64,000 bases of DNA, taken from contig JAKVKH010000015.1 of the NCBI GenBank assembly GCA_022486625.1, positions 1 to 64,000 of the forward strand. Reading direction: 5' to 3'. This DNA comes from Butyrivibrio sp. (GTDB lineage: Bacteria > Bacillota > Clostridia > Lachnospirales > Lachnospiraceae). Under the pieces are notes generated by a model. That model searched no databases and was not told the origin of the DNA. It worked only from the letters and a program-made list of their open reading frames with translations. Position numbers and translations under genes: made by a program. Shown here piece after piece: positions 48,701-57,564 of this stretch (position 1 is its first letter; each line of letters opens with the position of its first letter).

Positions 48701-49320
48701 CAGATGTTCTGATACAGATATTTTCTTATTTTGCATATCTGACAGGAATAGAAGGATCCATATGGAAATATCGTTCTTATGGCGATGATGCAATTCTGCT
48801 GATTGCAGTAGTGCTTCTTTTCTTTGGATTTATGGCATTCAGAATTATTTCTTCAACGATGGTGTTTGGCATGATTACAATAGTGATATGCAGGCTTTTT
48901 GAAGCATATATATCTTGGGGGAGTGTGGTGACTGCCTTTGCTGTGATTGGTGTTATCACCGCTTTTCTGTTATATCTTGCACCATATTTTGAGGGTGGTG
49001 TTTTCTGCATTGTACTGGGTGGAATTGCTGGCTGGAATATATCTGAAAGCATACCCGGTATGCTGATTGGAGCTTTTTTGGGAATGATTATGTTCTGCCT
49101 GATTCCTGTGAGTGGAATCTGCGCTATCAGTGCGGTGACAGGGGCTGTACTGTTAAGCGAGAGTGAAAAGTTTCCCATACCGTTGATGGTGGTCATATTT
49201 TGTATTTGTTTTTTCTTTCAGTTATTTATCAGCCGCAGGCAAAAAATATTTTCAAAGAGATGCCCGGAAAAATTGACAGACTTTTTTCATGAAGTGGAAA
49301 GGACGCTCAAAAAATGCTGA
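48697..49320 (+). CDS. Polytopic membrane protein of unknown function
   Basis: 207 aa, about 6 hydrophobic segments; ATGA overlap with the upstream gene and overlap with the VTC gene. Confidence 0.75.
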   Translation: MTDVLIQIFSYFAYLTGIEGSIWKYRSYGDDAILLIAVVLLFFGFMAFRIISSTMVFGMITIVICRLFEAYISWGSVVTAFAVIGVITAFLLYLAPYFEGGVFCIVLGGIAGWNISESIPGMLIGAFLGMIMFCLIPVSGICAISAVTGAVLLSESEKFPIPLMVVIFCICFFFQLFISRRQKIFSKRCPEKLTDFFHEVERTLKKC

Positions 49321-49997
49321 AGGTTTTCAGAAAGGAAATAAAATATCGTATTCCGGTGGAAACGTATTTGATGCTTGAAGGCAGGCTTGGTTTACTTTTG
49401 GAGAGAGACCGGTATGGAGATCAGGGGGAGTATGTTGTACGATCACAATATTACGATTCTTTCTGCGATCAGGATTTACAGGATAACCTGGATGGATTGA
49501 TGGAGAAAAGAAAAATACGTTTACGGATATATTCTCCGGAAGACTGTTCTGCAAAGCTGGAGTATAAGTGTAAAAGCGGTATGGATGGGCTGAAATATTC
49601 AATTGTGATTTCCAAAAAGGAAGCATTACAGATGGAAAATCATGATTACAGTTTTTTACTGATGCATGAAGAGGAACTTGCCACATTTCTTTATGTTAAG
49701 CTGATGCAGAATGTATATCGCCCGAAAACAATCGTAGAATATCACAGAAGAGCATATACATGCCCTGCAAGTGATATACGTATTACATTTGATTATGACA
49801 TGCGGTTTGCCACCAGCCCGTATGGACTGTTCGATTCGGGGGAGATGTATCAGCCTCTTGGAAACATGGATATGGGAGTGCTGGAGGTAAAATATAATGA
49901 TTTTCTGATTGCACCGGTCAGAGAAATTATACAGCAGATTGATCGGCTTGCAGATGCAAACAGCAAGTATTCACAGGCACGTTTGAGATATATGTAG
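49314..49997 (+). CDS. VTC-domain polyphosphate polymerase-like protein
   Basis: 'FRKEIKYRIP', 'VRSQYYDS', 'RKIRLRIY', 'KLEYKCKSG', 'RPKTIVEYHRRAY', 'ITFDYDMRF', 'GVLEVKYN'. Confidence 0.9.
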   Translation: MLKVFRKEIKYRIPVETYLMLEGRLGLLLERDRYGDQGEYVVRSQYYDSFCDQDLQDNLDGLMEKRKIRLRIYSPEDCSAKLEYKCKSGMDGLKYSIVISKKEALQMENHDYSFLLMHEEELATFLYVKLMQNVYRPKTIVEYHRRAYTCPASDIRITFDYDMRFATSPYGLFDSGEMYQPLGNMDMGVLEVKYNDFLIAPVREIIQQIDRLADANSKYSQARLRYM

Positions 49998-50005
49998 GAG
50001 GATAA

Positions 50006-50686
50006 ATGAGAGATTTTATTATTGAGAATCTGACAGATTCGGCATCAATTGAGTTATCAAAAATTGTGATAAATAATGTTATTGCATTGGTGGTTGCCTT
50101 TTTTATTATGTTTACATACAAAATCACCTATTCAGGTACGGCATACAGCAAAAAGTTCAATGTATCAATTGGCACAATTATTATTATAACGACAATGATT
50201 ATGAGTGTGATCAGTAATAATGTTGCGTTATCGCTGGGTATGGTTGGCGCATTATCAATTATCCGTTTCAGAACAGCCGTAAAAGATGTAAGAGATGCCA
50301 CATTTATATTCTGGGCGATAGCTGCAGGAATAGGCTGCGGTGTATCCCAGTATTCGCTGATTGCAATCGGAAGTATTTTTATTCTTATATTTCTGATACT
50401 TACAAAACAGGTTGTTGATTCCAAAAGCCAGTTACTGGTGATCCAGGCTTCAGATTCCGCACAGAATGAAATAGAAGCGGCTGTATCTGATTATTTTGGA
50501 TCTTCCGTACACAGAATCATGAAGAATCTTTCACAAGGAAAGTGTGAAATTGTATACAGCATTAAGGAAGGCGCACTTCAAAAAGGAAAAGAAAAAAACC
50601 TTGTAGATATTTCTCAGTTTATCATGAAAATTGATGGCGTGATCAGTGTTAACCTGTCAGAACAGCAGGATGATATTTCTAGATAA
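50006..50686 (+). CDS. DUF4956 domain membrane protein
   Basis: Three or four TMs with 'SLGMVGALSIIRFRTAVKDVRDATFIFWAIAAGIGCG'. Confidence 0.88.
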   Translation: MRDFIIENLTDSASIELSKIVINNVIALVVAFFIMFTYKITYSGTAYSKKFNVSIGTIIIITTMIMSVISNNVALSLGMVGALSIIRFRTAVKDVRDATFIFWAIAAGIGCGVSQYSLIAIGSIFILIFLILTKQVVDSKSQLLVIQASDSAQNEIEAAVSDYFGSSVHRIMKNLSQGKCEIVYSIKEGALQKGKEKNLVDISQFIMKIDGVISVNLSEQQDDISR

Positions 50687-50709
50687 AATCGCAGGAAGGG
50701 CAGAGCACA

Positions 50710-52134
50710 ATGAAAAAAAAGTTCATGTGCATATGGATGGCGATAATGCTGCTGGCCGCGGTCATCGCATGCTCATATCTGAACCGCGTGATAATGAAAT
50801 ATGCACCGGCGACAGATTCTGAGAATGACAGGATGCAGGAAGAAGATCAGTATATTGCTCCTGATGCGGAATCTTTGACTTATTACGGACTTGGAGATTT
50901 TCAGACAACATTACCGGTAATCTACATCAATACACAGGGAAATTATGTCAATAAAGCAGAACGGGTAAGAGCCAGTATGGCGGTATTGAATGCAGATCCG
51001 TCAGGCAAAGCAAAATCTGTTTTGGATAAACCGGATTACAGCGAAGCAATTATGATTAAATACCGGGGTGCTTCTTCGTACAATTTTGATAAAAGACAAT
51101 ATCGCTTTGAATTTGTCAGATCGCAGACCAGTAAAAAAACAAAAGAACGTGAATTTCTTGGAATGGGAGAGAACAGCGACTGGGTATTAAACGGCCCTTT
51201 TCTTGATAAGACGCTTCTTCGAAACTGGGTTGCATATCATCTTGGAAAAGATATATTTGAATGGTCCCCTGATTGTCATTTTACAGAGCTTTTTCTGGAT
51301 GGAAACTATAAAGGGGTTTATCTGGCAGTTGAACCGGTAACCAACGGAGAAAGCAGGTTGCGGTTATGCAAATTCGGACTTCTTTCCGGACAGACAGCGT
51401 ATATCATCAGTCGTGAACGTACTGACAGTCAGGATGATCCGTTGGATAATTATGGAACGTTATATGGAAAGACAAATAATCAGGTATTTATTGATTATCC
51501 CTCCAGAAAAGATCTGACAGATACCGAAAAAAAATGGATCACAAAGGATATCAGTAAATTTGAAAAGGCACTGTATACCCGGTTGCCTGAAAGTGACAGC
51601 TATAAAGATTATATTGATGTGCAGAATTTTGCTGATTATTATGTATTTAACCAGATTTTCATGAATTCTGACATGGGTTCTCTTTCTACATATGCGTATA
51701 AGGAACTGGGCGGAAAACTGAAGTTGACAATATGGGATTACAACAATTGCCTGAATAATTATCAGTGGGATGTTGAAGATTTGGATGATTATTATGGCGG
51801 AGAAGGAACATGGTTTGCCGGATTACTTCAGGACAGACTTTTTGTGGATACCGTTGTCAAACGCTATCATGTGCTTCGTAAGACAACACTGTCAGATGAA
51901 AATTTCTGCAGAATGGTTATGCAGGCGCAAAAAATGCTGGGAGATGCGAAAGATCGTAATTTCAAGGTGTGGGGATACACATTTAATGAAAATCTTCTGA
52001 TCGGAGATGATCGTGATATCGAAAATTATGATGAGGCTATTGCTCAGCTGCTGACAGCATATGAACAGAGAACCGCATATCTTGATGCACATATTTCAGA
52101 TTTATATCAAAAATGTGCAGAGGAAAGCAGATAA
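50710..52134 (+). CDS. CotH kinase family protein
   Basis: 'LPVIYINT', 'IKYRGASSYNFDKRQYRFEF', 'WVLNGPFLDKTLLRNWVAYHLGKDIF', 'YKGVYLAVEPV', 'LTIWDYNNCLNNY'. Confidence 0.92.
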   Translation: MKKKFMCIWMAIMLLAAVIACSYLNRVIMKYAPATDSENDRMQEEDQYIAPDAESLTYYGLGDFQTTLPVIYINTQGNYVNKAERVRASMAVLNADPSGKAKSVLDKPDYSEAIMIKYRGASSYNFDKRQYRFEFVRSQTSKKTKEREFLGMGENSDWVLNGPFLDKTLLRNWVAYHLGKDIFEWSPDCHFTELFLDGNYKGVYLAVEPVTNGESRLRLCKFGLLSGQTAYIISRERTDSQDDPLDNYGTLYGKTNNQVFIDYPSRKDLTDTEKKWITKDISKFEKALYTRLPESDSYKDYIDVQNFADYYVFNQIFMNSDMGSLSTYAYKELGGKLKLTIWDYNNCLNNYQWDVEDLDDYYGGEGTWFAGLLQDRLFVDTVVKRYHVLRKTTLSDENFCRMVMQAQKMLGDAKDRNFKVWGYTFNENLLIGDDRDIENYDEAIAQLLTAYEQRTAYLDAHISDLYQKCAEESR

Positions 52135-53300
52135 TGCAGATAAGGAAAAAAATACGAGGAATCATGATGGCTTTCGGGCTGATCATGATTTTGATCTATA
52201 TTATAGCAGATTGCAGATATATCAGCGACAGACATGTGATTGCAGCAGGCAAAATTACGCACTTGCAGGAAGTAATTGAAACAGAAAAATTATGGATCAA
52301 AAGCAATCAGAGTACAGACGGATATATATATATGAATGCGTCTTCAGACCAGCAGAAATCAAGGGAAATAAACCCTTATTTTGCATGTCAGGCTGTACGT
52401 GGCCTTCTGGCAGGAGATGTATCTGCATCTGATATGACAGCAGCAGAGCAGTATATAAACTGGCAGATCAGAATGATCATTGAACAGAACGGAGTGATTA
52501 CAAATTACAGTGAAGCAGATGGAAAACTGAATTCTACAGGAAGCGCGGATTCAGTTGATGCATATATAGCAGTATTTCTTGATCTGACAGGAAGATATAT
52601 CAAGGCCGGAGGGAATATTGACCATCTGCAAAATCTGGATACTGCCCTGACATTATGCAGCGAAGAACTTAAAAAGATTCTGAATAACGGAATGACTGCA
52701 GTTTCAGAAACAAATAAAACGGTTTATCTGATGGATAATGCGGAACTGTATGAAGGATGTCGGCAGATTTCTTCCATGCTGAAAGGCAATGGCGGAAAGT
52801 ATGCGGAGTTGGCTGCATGGTATGGGAAAACTGCCGATGAATGCAAGAGGAAAATTAATGCCTCTTTATGGAATCAGAAAGAAAAAAGATATGAAGTTGG
52901 AATCAACCCTGACGGAAGCAAACTTGAGTTTCAGGGGTGGGATGTTTTTTATCCCGATGCGATTGCACAGATTTATCCGTATATTTGCGGAGTTCAGAAA
53001 AAGAGTGAAGCGATAGATCTGTACCAGCGAATCTGTCAGCAGTATGACTGGCAACATCTTCAGATTCCGGGAGAAGAGTTTGAGTGGCCGGAGCTGGCAT
53101 ATGCGGCAACATTATGCGGAGATCCGGAACGTGCGGAATTATATGTAGATGAATTTGAAAATAAATACGCTGTTCAGCGTAAATATCCGCTTCATACAGC
53201 AAATGCGGGATGGGTAGCGATATCCGGCAGCCATATGATTTCAGAATATCATCAGTGGGAAAATCGTGGGATAATACAGAGTCTTTTTATAAGGAGCTGA
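52134..53300 (+). CDS. Membrane-anchored (alpha/alpha)-toroid glycosidase-like protein
   Basis: N-terminal TM; 'TEKLWIKSNQSTDGYIYMNA', 'NPYFACQAVRGLL', 'EFQGWDVFYPDAIAQIYPYICGV', 'EFEWPELAYAATLCGD' reminiscent of six-hairpin glycosidases. Confidence 0.55.
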   Translation: MQIRKKIRGIMMAFGLIMILIYIIADCRYISDRHVIAAGKITHLQEVIETEKLWIKSNQSTDGYIYMNASSDQQKSREINPYFACQAVRGLLAGDVSASDMTAAEQYINWQIRMIIEQNGVITNYSEADGKLNSTGSADSVDAYIAVFLDLTGRYIKAGGNIDHLQNLDTALTLCSEELKKILNNGMTAVSETNKTVYLMDNAELYEGCRQISSMLKGNGGKYAELAAWYGKTADECKRKINASLWNQKEKRYEVGINPDGSKLEFQGWDVFYPDAIAQIYPYICGVQKKSEAIDLYQRICQQYDWQHLQIPGEEFEWPELAYAATLCGDPERAELYVDEFENKYAVQRKYPLHTANAGWVAISGSHMISEYHQWENRGIIQSLFIRS

Positions 53301-53304
53301 AATA

Positions 53305-55149
53305 GTGGTCAATCAAAAACGCGGTAAAGAAGTCAGACTGATACTTCTGCTTTTTGTCTGTATCTGTTTTTGTTTCAGTATATTGGTACTGCTGATTAAC
53401 TGGCAGAATAATTACGCTAAAAACAATCAGAACAGAAAAACGGTAATTGAACTTGTGGGTGACAGATCTGAATGGCAGTATATGGATGCGGGGATGGAGC
53501 CTGGAGTAGGTGATGCATGGACGTTACCGGGGTATGATGCGGCTCATTGGAAACAGTCTTCAGGTCCGTTTTCCGTAGCGGAAAATGGAAGCGGAAAACT
53601 TATACTGAATGGTTCCGGGAATTCCGGCAGTATATATTTCAGGCATACTTTTACAATAAAAGATCTCAGTGACGTACATGCAATCATCGGAAGTATTTCA
53701 TACAGATACGGAGTACTCGTATATCTTAACGGTAAGATTGTATATGCCGGTAATGTGCCGGAAAACGGATATGATAATAATATGCAGTTTGGTGCGGCAC
53801 AGGCTGATGGGCAGATTCGCAGAGATAAGCTTCAGATTACAGATGTTTCTGCATTAAAAAAAGGTGATAATGTTCTGGCGGTTGAGATTCATCGTGCAGG
53901 ACAGGAATATAACAGCCCATTATTCGAAATGAAGGCAGAAACTTCGTTTCAGAAACTGATTACGGATAGTCCGGATGTAAAACATATCATGCTGCAAAAT
54001 GGAGGAGATGAGCATGAGACCGGTATTAATTTAATGACATCAGAAAATGATGAAGGATATTATGAAGTACATTATGTTGAAAAAAAAGCATTTAATATGA
54101 AAAAGAACCACCCCAGAGAAGGAGAAGAACGTATTGCACTATTGGGCAGATATAATGGAGAAAAAGAGAGTGTACACAGGGGAAAAATGACAGAACTGAA
54201 AACAGGCACTGAATACCTGTACTGTGTTTCACGCGTCGGAGATACTGTGCATACAAAATGGCTTACTTTTGTTACACCATCCAGAAATTCCTTCAGTGTA
54301 CTTCTGCTGGGAGATCCACAACTTGGATCTTATGGCGCGGATGATCGCAGTATCTGGAATGCCGCAATAAAAAAGGAAAGTAAACTGCTCGGAAAAACAG
54401 ATTATATATTCAGTCTTGGGGATCAGGTGGATGCAACAGGGGAGAAAAATACAACATTAAAGGCATATTATGATTTCAGATACCCGGATTTGTTCAGAAA
54501 TACTCCGGCAGTAATGGTTATGGGAAACCATGAAAGCGGTACGAATGCAGAGGAGATATATCGCTGCCAGTTTGGAGATCAGCCATATAGTTTTGTATGC
54601 CAGAATACACTTGTTGTTGTTTTGAATTCCAATGATTCTGAATATGAAAATCAGATACAATATATGGAAAAAACAATCAGACAGAATAACCATAAGTGGG
54701 TGATTGTATTGATGCATCATTCTCTTTTCAGCAGTGGTGAACATAGTGATGATGAAAAAACAGAAACAATGCGAAAGGCATATTCAACTTTTTTCTCCAG
54801 AATGGATGTTGATCTTGTAATCAGCGGACATGATCATATTTATTCAAGATCATATCTGATGAACGGAGAACAGCCACTGAATTCTTCCATATCAAATCGG
54901 ATTTTCAGGCATAAGAACCAGACAATGTACCTTACTGCCGGTTCATCATCAGGTAATAAGTTTTATACAGATGATGTTGTAAAGCAAAGATATACAGAAT
55001 ATCTGTTTTCGAATGATGTGGCAACGACAGCCAGGTTGACAGTCAGTGGAAATTTGATTGACGTGGAAGCATATCGAATGGATACGGAAATGCAGATTGA
55101 TCATTTTGTTCTGGAAAAACAGCAGGATGATTCTTCATATAGAAACTGA
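53305..55149 (+). CDS. Membrane-anchored purple-acid-phosphatase-like metallophosphoesterase with N-terminal beta-sandwich
   Basis: 'LLLGDPQLGSYG', 'SLGDQVDATGEK', 'MGNHESG', 'VLMHHSLFSSG', 'VISGHDHIYSRS'. Confidence 0.9.
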   Translation: MVNQKRGKEVRLILLLFVCICFCFSILVLLINWQNNYAKNNQNRKTVIELVGDRSEWQYMDAGMEPGVGDAWTLPGYDAAHWKQSSGPFSVAENGSGKLILNGSGNSGSIYFRHTFTIKDLSDVHAIIGSISYRYGVLVYLNGKIVYAGNVPENGYDNNMQFGAAQADGQIRRDKLQITDVSALKKGDNVLAVEIHRAGQEYNSPLFEMKAETSFQKLITDSPDVKHIMLQNGGDEHETGINLMTSENDEGYYEVHYVEKKAFNMKKNHPREGEERIALLGRYNGEKESVHRGKMTELKTGTEYLYCVSRVGDTVHTKWLTFVTPSRNSFSVLLLGDPQLGSYGADDRSIWNAAIKKESKLLGKTDYIFSLGDQVDATGEKNTTLKAYYDFRYPDLFRNTPAVMVMGNHESGTNAEEIYRCQFGDQPYSFVCQNTLVVVLNSNDSEYENQIQYMEKTIRQNNHKWVIVLMHHSLFSSGEHSDDEKTETMRKAYSTFFSRMDVDLVISGHDHIYSRSYLMNGEQPLNSSISNRIFRHKNQTMYLTAGSSSGNKFYTDDVVKQRYTEYLFSNDVATTARLTVSGNLIDVEAYRMDTEMQIDHFVLEKQQDDSSYRN

Positions 55150-55194
55150 TTGACACGGTACTGTCTTCTGCGGTAAGATGTATAACGTTCTGCA

Positions 55195-55227
55195 ATGGCG
55201 CACTCGCTTTGAGGTGCGCCATATTTT
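55195..55227 (+). terminator. Intrinsic terminator closing the surface-polymer operon
   Basis: ATGGCGCAC-loop-GTGCGCCAT followed by ATTTTT. Confidence 0.85.
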
Positions 55228-55329
55228 TACATGGCGGGAGCGTATCGCAGGCTGTCATTTCAGATGAATATTGTTGCATAAATATACAAAATTATGTCAG
55301 CAAAAAGTTGTCATGCCGTTATATTAATG

Positions 55330-55358
55330 ATGACAAATTCAGGCGTATGCATTATAAT
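55330..55358 (+). promoter_or_regulatory. Promoter of the nucleoside salvage operon
   Basis: ATGACA (55330-55335), 17-nt spacer, TATAAT (55353-55358). Confidence 0.6.
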
Positions 55359-55482
55359 GATTTTATGCAAAATTAAGAAAAATCAAGACTGATTAAAATA
55401 GATCAAACAGAATGTGCCATCTTTTATAAGATGACAGTTGAATTTATGATTGGTTATGGGTAATATAGCAAAGGAGTTTTTC

Positions 55483-56259
55483 ATGGTTGATTATACAGAA
55501 GGTTCCGGAGTTCAGTATCATACACATACAAATTCGGATATGGTAGGAGAATATGTGATTCTCCCGGGAGATCCCGGCAGATGTGCTAAAATTGCAGAGC
55601 TTTTGGATGATGCTGTACTGGTGGCGCAGAACAGAGAATTTACAACCTATACAGGTACGCTTGACGGTGTTCGTGTCAGTGTGACTTCAACCGGAATCGG
55701 CGGACCCTCAGCTTCCATTGCAATGGAAGAGCTTTACAGAAGCGGAGCAAGGACATTTATCAGGATCGGGACCTGTGGTGGTATGCAGGAAGATGTGATG
55801 GGCGGTGACATTGTCATTGCAAACGGTGCGATCCGTATGGAAGGTACCAGCAAGGAATATGCACCGATTGAGTATCCTGCTGTTGCGGATTTTCATGTGG
55901 TAAATGCACTTGTACAGGCATCGGAGCAGCTGAAATATCCTTATCATGTCGGGGTTGTTGAATGCAAGGATTCATTCTATGGTCAGCATGAACCGGAAAA
56001 AAAACCGGTCGGTTATGAACTTTTGAATAAATGGGATGCGTGGATCAGATGCGGTGCACTTGCATCTGAAATGGAATCAGCCGCGATGTTTATCGTTGGC
56101 AGTACGCTCAGAGTCAGAGTAGGTACCGTTCTTCTTGTTGTTGCCAATCAGGAAAGAGCAAAAAAAAGGCTGTCCAATCCGCAGGCGCATGATACGGAAA
56201 TGGCAATCAGGACAGCAGTAGAAGCAATCAGAATTCTGATCAGAGAAGATCACAGATAA
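55483..56259 (+). CDS. udp: Nucleoside phosphorylase, uridine phosphorylase-like
   Basis: '[20 protein letters not shown]', '[16 protein letters not shown]', 'RIGTCGGMQ', '[10 protein letters not shown]'; ATG at 55483 with AAGGAG. Confidence 0.88.
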   Translation: MVDYTEGSGVQYHTHTNSDMVGEYVILPGDPGRCAKIAELLDDAVLVAQNREFTTYTGTLDGVRVSVTSTGIGGPSASIAMEELYRSGARTFIRIGTCGGMQEDVMGGDIVIANGAIRMEGTSKEYAPIEYPAVADFHVVNALVQASEQLKYPYHVGVVECKDSFYGQHEPEKKPVGYELLNKWDAWIRCGALASEMESAAMFIVGSTLRVRVGTVLLVVANQERAKKRLSNPQAHDTEMAIRTAVEAIRILIREDHR

Positions 56260-56315
56260 TGTATTACCGGATAAAACCCAATTAAGGGTTTTACATATTA
56301 CAAGGAGGATTTCTT

Positions 56316-57464
56316 ATGAAAAAGAAATTATTCGCAGTACTGATGAGCACCATGATGGTTTGCTCTCTTGCCGCATGCGGTTCATCCACAAGCAGCACTG
56401 AGACATCCGGAGCAGCTGCCAGTACAGAAGTATCAGCAACAACCGAAGCTGCATCTACAGACGCTGCTTCCACAGATGCAAGTGCAGTTGCAGATGCATC
56501 CGCAACAGTAAACCCTGACTTCAAGATCGGTATCGTAACAGATGTCGGCGGTATTCATGATGGTTCCTTCAACCAGTCCGCTTGGGAAGGTGCTCAGAAG
56601 GCAGGAAAAGAGCTTGGACTTAAGGATGGCAATTACAGTTATCTGGAATCCAAGACTGATGCAGATTACAAGCCTAACATTGAGAACTTCATTGATAAGG
56701 ATTATGATCTGATCGTTTGTATCGGATATCAGCTGGCCGATGCATTGAAAGAAGAAGCAACAGCCAACCCTGATACACATTTTGCAATCGTTGATGATTC
56801 TTCCTGCGCAGACCTTCCGAATGTAACATGTCTGATGTTCGAGCAGGCACAGGCTTCCTACCTTGTAGGTTACGTTGCAGGTCTTACAACAAAGAGCAAT
56901 ACGATCGGTTTTGTACTCGGCATGTCAACAGATACCATGAATCAGTTCGGATATGGCTATCTTGCAGGTGCAATTGATGCAAACCCGAAGGTAAAGGTTC
57001 TGCAGACCAATGCAAACAGCTTCTCTGATACAGCTGCCGGCAAGACTGCTGCAAACAACATGGTTGCACAGGGCGCAGATGTAATCTTCCATGCAGCCGG
57101 TGGTACAGGACTTGGTGTAATTGATGCCTGCCAGGAAGCTGGAATCTGGGCAATCGGTGTTGACTCTGATCAGAGTTCCATTGCTCCGAAGACAATTCTT
57201 ACATCTGCCATGAAGCGTGTGGATAATGCAGTATATGATGCTGCAAAGCTTGGCGCTGAGGGTACATACAAGGGCGGCGTTGTTACTTATACACTTGCTG
57301 ATTCCGGTGTGGATATCGCTCCTACAACAGATAACATTTCTGCAGATGTTCTGACAAAGGTGAACGATGTAAAAGCCAAGATTATCTCCGGTGAAATTGC
57401 CGTTCCGAAGACAAAGGCCGATTTCGAAGCTAAATATGGTGATGTATATACACTTGATGACTGA
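56316..57464 (+). CDS. BMP family lipoprotein, nucleoside ABC transporter substrate-binding protein
   Basis: Lipobox 'LAACGSS'; 'KIGIVTDVGGIHDGSFNQSAWEGAQKAG', 'HAAGGTGLGVIDACQEAGIWAIGVDSDQ'. Confidence 0.93.
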   Translation: MKKKLFAVLMSTMMVCSLAACGSSTSSTETSGAAASTEVSATTEAASTDAASTDASAVADASATVNPDFKIGIVTDVGGIHDGSFNQSAWEGAQKAGKELGLKDGNYSYLESKTDADYKPNIENFIDKDYDLIVCIGYQLADALKEEATANPDTHFAIVDDSSCADLPNVTCLMFEQAQASYLVGYVAGLTTKSNTIGFVLGMSTDTMNQFGYGYLAGAIDANPKVKVLQTNANSFSDTAAGKTAANNMVAQGADVIFHAAGGTGLGVIDACQEAGIWAIGVDSDQSSIAPKTILTSAMKRVDNAVYDAAKLGAEGTYKGGVVTYTLADSGVDIAPTTDNISADVLTKVNDVKAKIISGEIAVPKTKADFEAKYGDVYTLDD

Positions 57465-57502
57465 TTACTGTAACTAGAGTCAAATCAATAAGTTATTTGA
57501 TG

Positions 57503-57536
57503 CGGGGCAGGACAGATAATGTTCTGCTCCGTTTTT
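57503..57536 (+). terminator. Intrinsic terminator between the BMP lipoprotein and yjjI
   Basis: CGGGGCAGGACA-GATAA-TGTTCTGCTCCG then TTTTT. Confidence 0.75.
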
Positions 57537-57564
57537 CCCAGAAAATAAAGAAAGCGTGGTGCAC

